Assembly: GCA_947457715.1 (NCBI GenBank)
Contig: CANGXK010000102.1
Span: 1-8,399, forward strand
Length of the DNA: 8,399 nucleotides
From: Gemmatimonadota bacterium
Lineage (GTDB): Bacteria; Gemmatimonadota; Gemmatimonadetes; Gemmatimonadales; Gemmatimonadaceae
Direction: 5' to 3'
Position numbers and translations under genes: made by a program. The notes beneath the pieces were generated by a model, which was given only the letters and a program-made list of their open reading frames with translations, was not told where the DNA came from and did no database searches. Within the stretch, counting starts at the first letter, position 1; each line of letters opens with the position of its first letter. Below are positions 7,629 to 8,399 of this stretch, piece by piece.

Positions 7629-8399
7629 ATGGGAATCTGGTCCAAAAAATCGATCACCGCGCTTCGTGCCGAGGCTGCAAGTGCTGAGGGCGGCCTCAAA
7701 CGGACGCTCGGCGCGCTCAACCTGACCATGCTGGGCATCGGTGCCATCATCGGCGCCGGCATCTTCGTGCTCACGGGGACCGCAGCGGCCAACTTCGCCG
7801 GTCCCGGTGTGTCGCTGTCCTTTGTGCTGGCCGGCCTCGCTTGTCTGTTCGCGGGGCTTTGCTACGCCGAGTTCGCGTCGATGATCCCGATTGCCGGTTC
7901 CGCGTACACATACAGCTATGCCACGATGGGGGAAGGCGTGGCGTGGTTCATCGGCTGGAACCTGGTGCTCGAGTATCTGTTCGCCGCGGCGACCGTGGCC
8001 GTGGGTTGGTCGGGCTACTTCAGCGCCATGCTGAGTGCGGTCGGCATTCACGTACCCGCGGCGTTCGCGTCCGCACCGCTGACGGTCGAGAACGGCCATC
8101 AGGTGGTGCGCGCGTTCACGTGTGTCGACAACGGCACCGGCGGTGTGCTGATGGATCTCGCGACACAAGCGGCCTTCACCACACGCGACGCCTGCTCGGC
8201 GGCCGGTGGTGAGGTCGTGAACGGCTTGATCAACCTGCCGGCCATCCTGCTCATCCTCGGTCTCACCATGTTGCTCGTGCGTGGCGTGCAGGAATCGGCC
8301 ACGTTCAACAACATCGTCGTGGCCATCAAGATGGTCATCGTGCTGCTCGTGATCGGCTTCGGTTTCATGTACGTGAACACCGACAACTGGCATCCGTTC
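7629..8399 (+). CDS. APC-superfamily amino-acid permease (CAT-like), C-terminus cut by window edge
   Basis: The first 257 residues of an inner-membrane amino-acid transporter are visible; the frame is open to the right edge. Features: a short cytosolic N-terminus, LGALNLTMLGIGAIIGAGIFVLTG (TM1 around 27-50, with the unwound G-x-G-x-G-I-F substrate motif), TM2 at about 62-82 ending CYAEFAS, the loop PIAGSAYTYSY (87-97), TM3 WFIGWNLVLEYLFAA (106-120) continuing to about 135, then TM4/5 NLPAILLILGLTMLLV (202-217), RGVQESATFNN (218-228) and TM at 229-247. These are hallmarks of the cationic amino-acid transporter branch (YfnA/CAT type); the substrate cannot be read from sequence. Residues about 150-199 form an unusually long polar loop with Cys165 and Cys189. 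The ATG is chosen because the signature begins 25 residues later; no Shine-Dalgarno is present. It lies 52 bp after guaB on the same strand. Confidence 0.93.
   Translation, partial: MGIWSKKSITALRAEAASAEGGLKRTLGALNLTMLGIGAIIGAGIFVLTGTAAANFAGPGVSLSFVLAGLACLFAGLCYAEFASMIPIAGSAYTYSYATMGEGVAWFIGWNLVLEYLFAAATVAVGWSGYFSAMLSAVGIHVPAAFASAPLTVENGHQVVRAFTCVDNGTGGVLMDLATQAAFTTRDACSAAGGEVVNGLINLPAILLILGLTMLLVRGVQESATFNNIVVAIKMVIVLLVIGFGFMYVNTDNWHPF

Overview
The window is G+C-rich chromosomal DNA. Coding density is high, third codon positions are mostly G or C, several starts are GTG, and many starts lack a clear Shine-Dalgarno. The protein content suggests a Gram-negative-type bacterium: an outer-membrane beta-barrel, exported M15 peptidases, GuaB and GpmI. 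The style resembles Gemmatimonadota, but that is inference; no rRNA or other decisive marker is present.

Left block, minus strand (1-2307): gpmI (cofactor-independent phosphoglycerate mutase) is followed by a signal-peptide-bearing probable outer-membrane beta-barrel protein that runs off the left edge. A possible start of the second gene overlaps the gpmI stop (TGATG), so the two are probably co-transcribed. A divergent 488-bp spacer (2308-2795) holds no convincing gene.

Middle block, plus strand (2796-5963): two tandem, diverged, exported M15-type metallopeptidase paralogs overlap by 4 bp (GTGA). Each carries an EF-hand/dockerin-like calcium loop between its zinc-binding motifs. Next come a small unrecognised protein with a DUF2281-like N-terminus and a Pro/Ala-rich tail, four 11-bp tandem repeats that look like a response-regulator operator, and a DUF1232 membrane protein.

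Right block, plus strand (5999-8399): guaB (IMP dehydrogenase, de novo GTP synthesis), then the first 257 residues of an APC/CAT-family amino-acid permease cut by the right edge. A strong terminator-like hairpin lies inside the first codons of the longest guaB frame. Either the true guaB start is downstream, or this is a leader with an attenuator.

No mobile element, CRISPR array, tRNA or rRNA was seen. The genes are mostly housekeeping (glycolysis, purine synthesis) mixed with cell-envelope functions. The points worth a second look are the paired calcium-loop peptidases, the 11-bp repeat array and the guaB leader hairpin.
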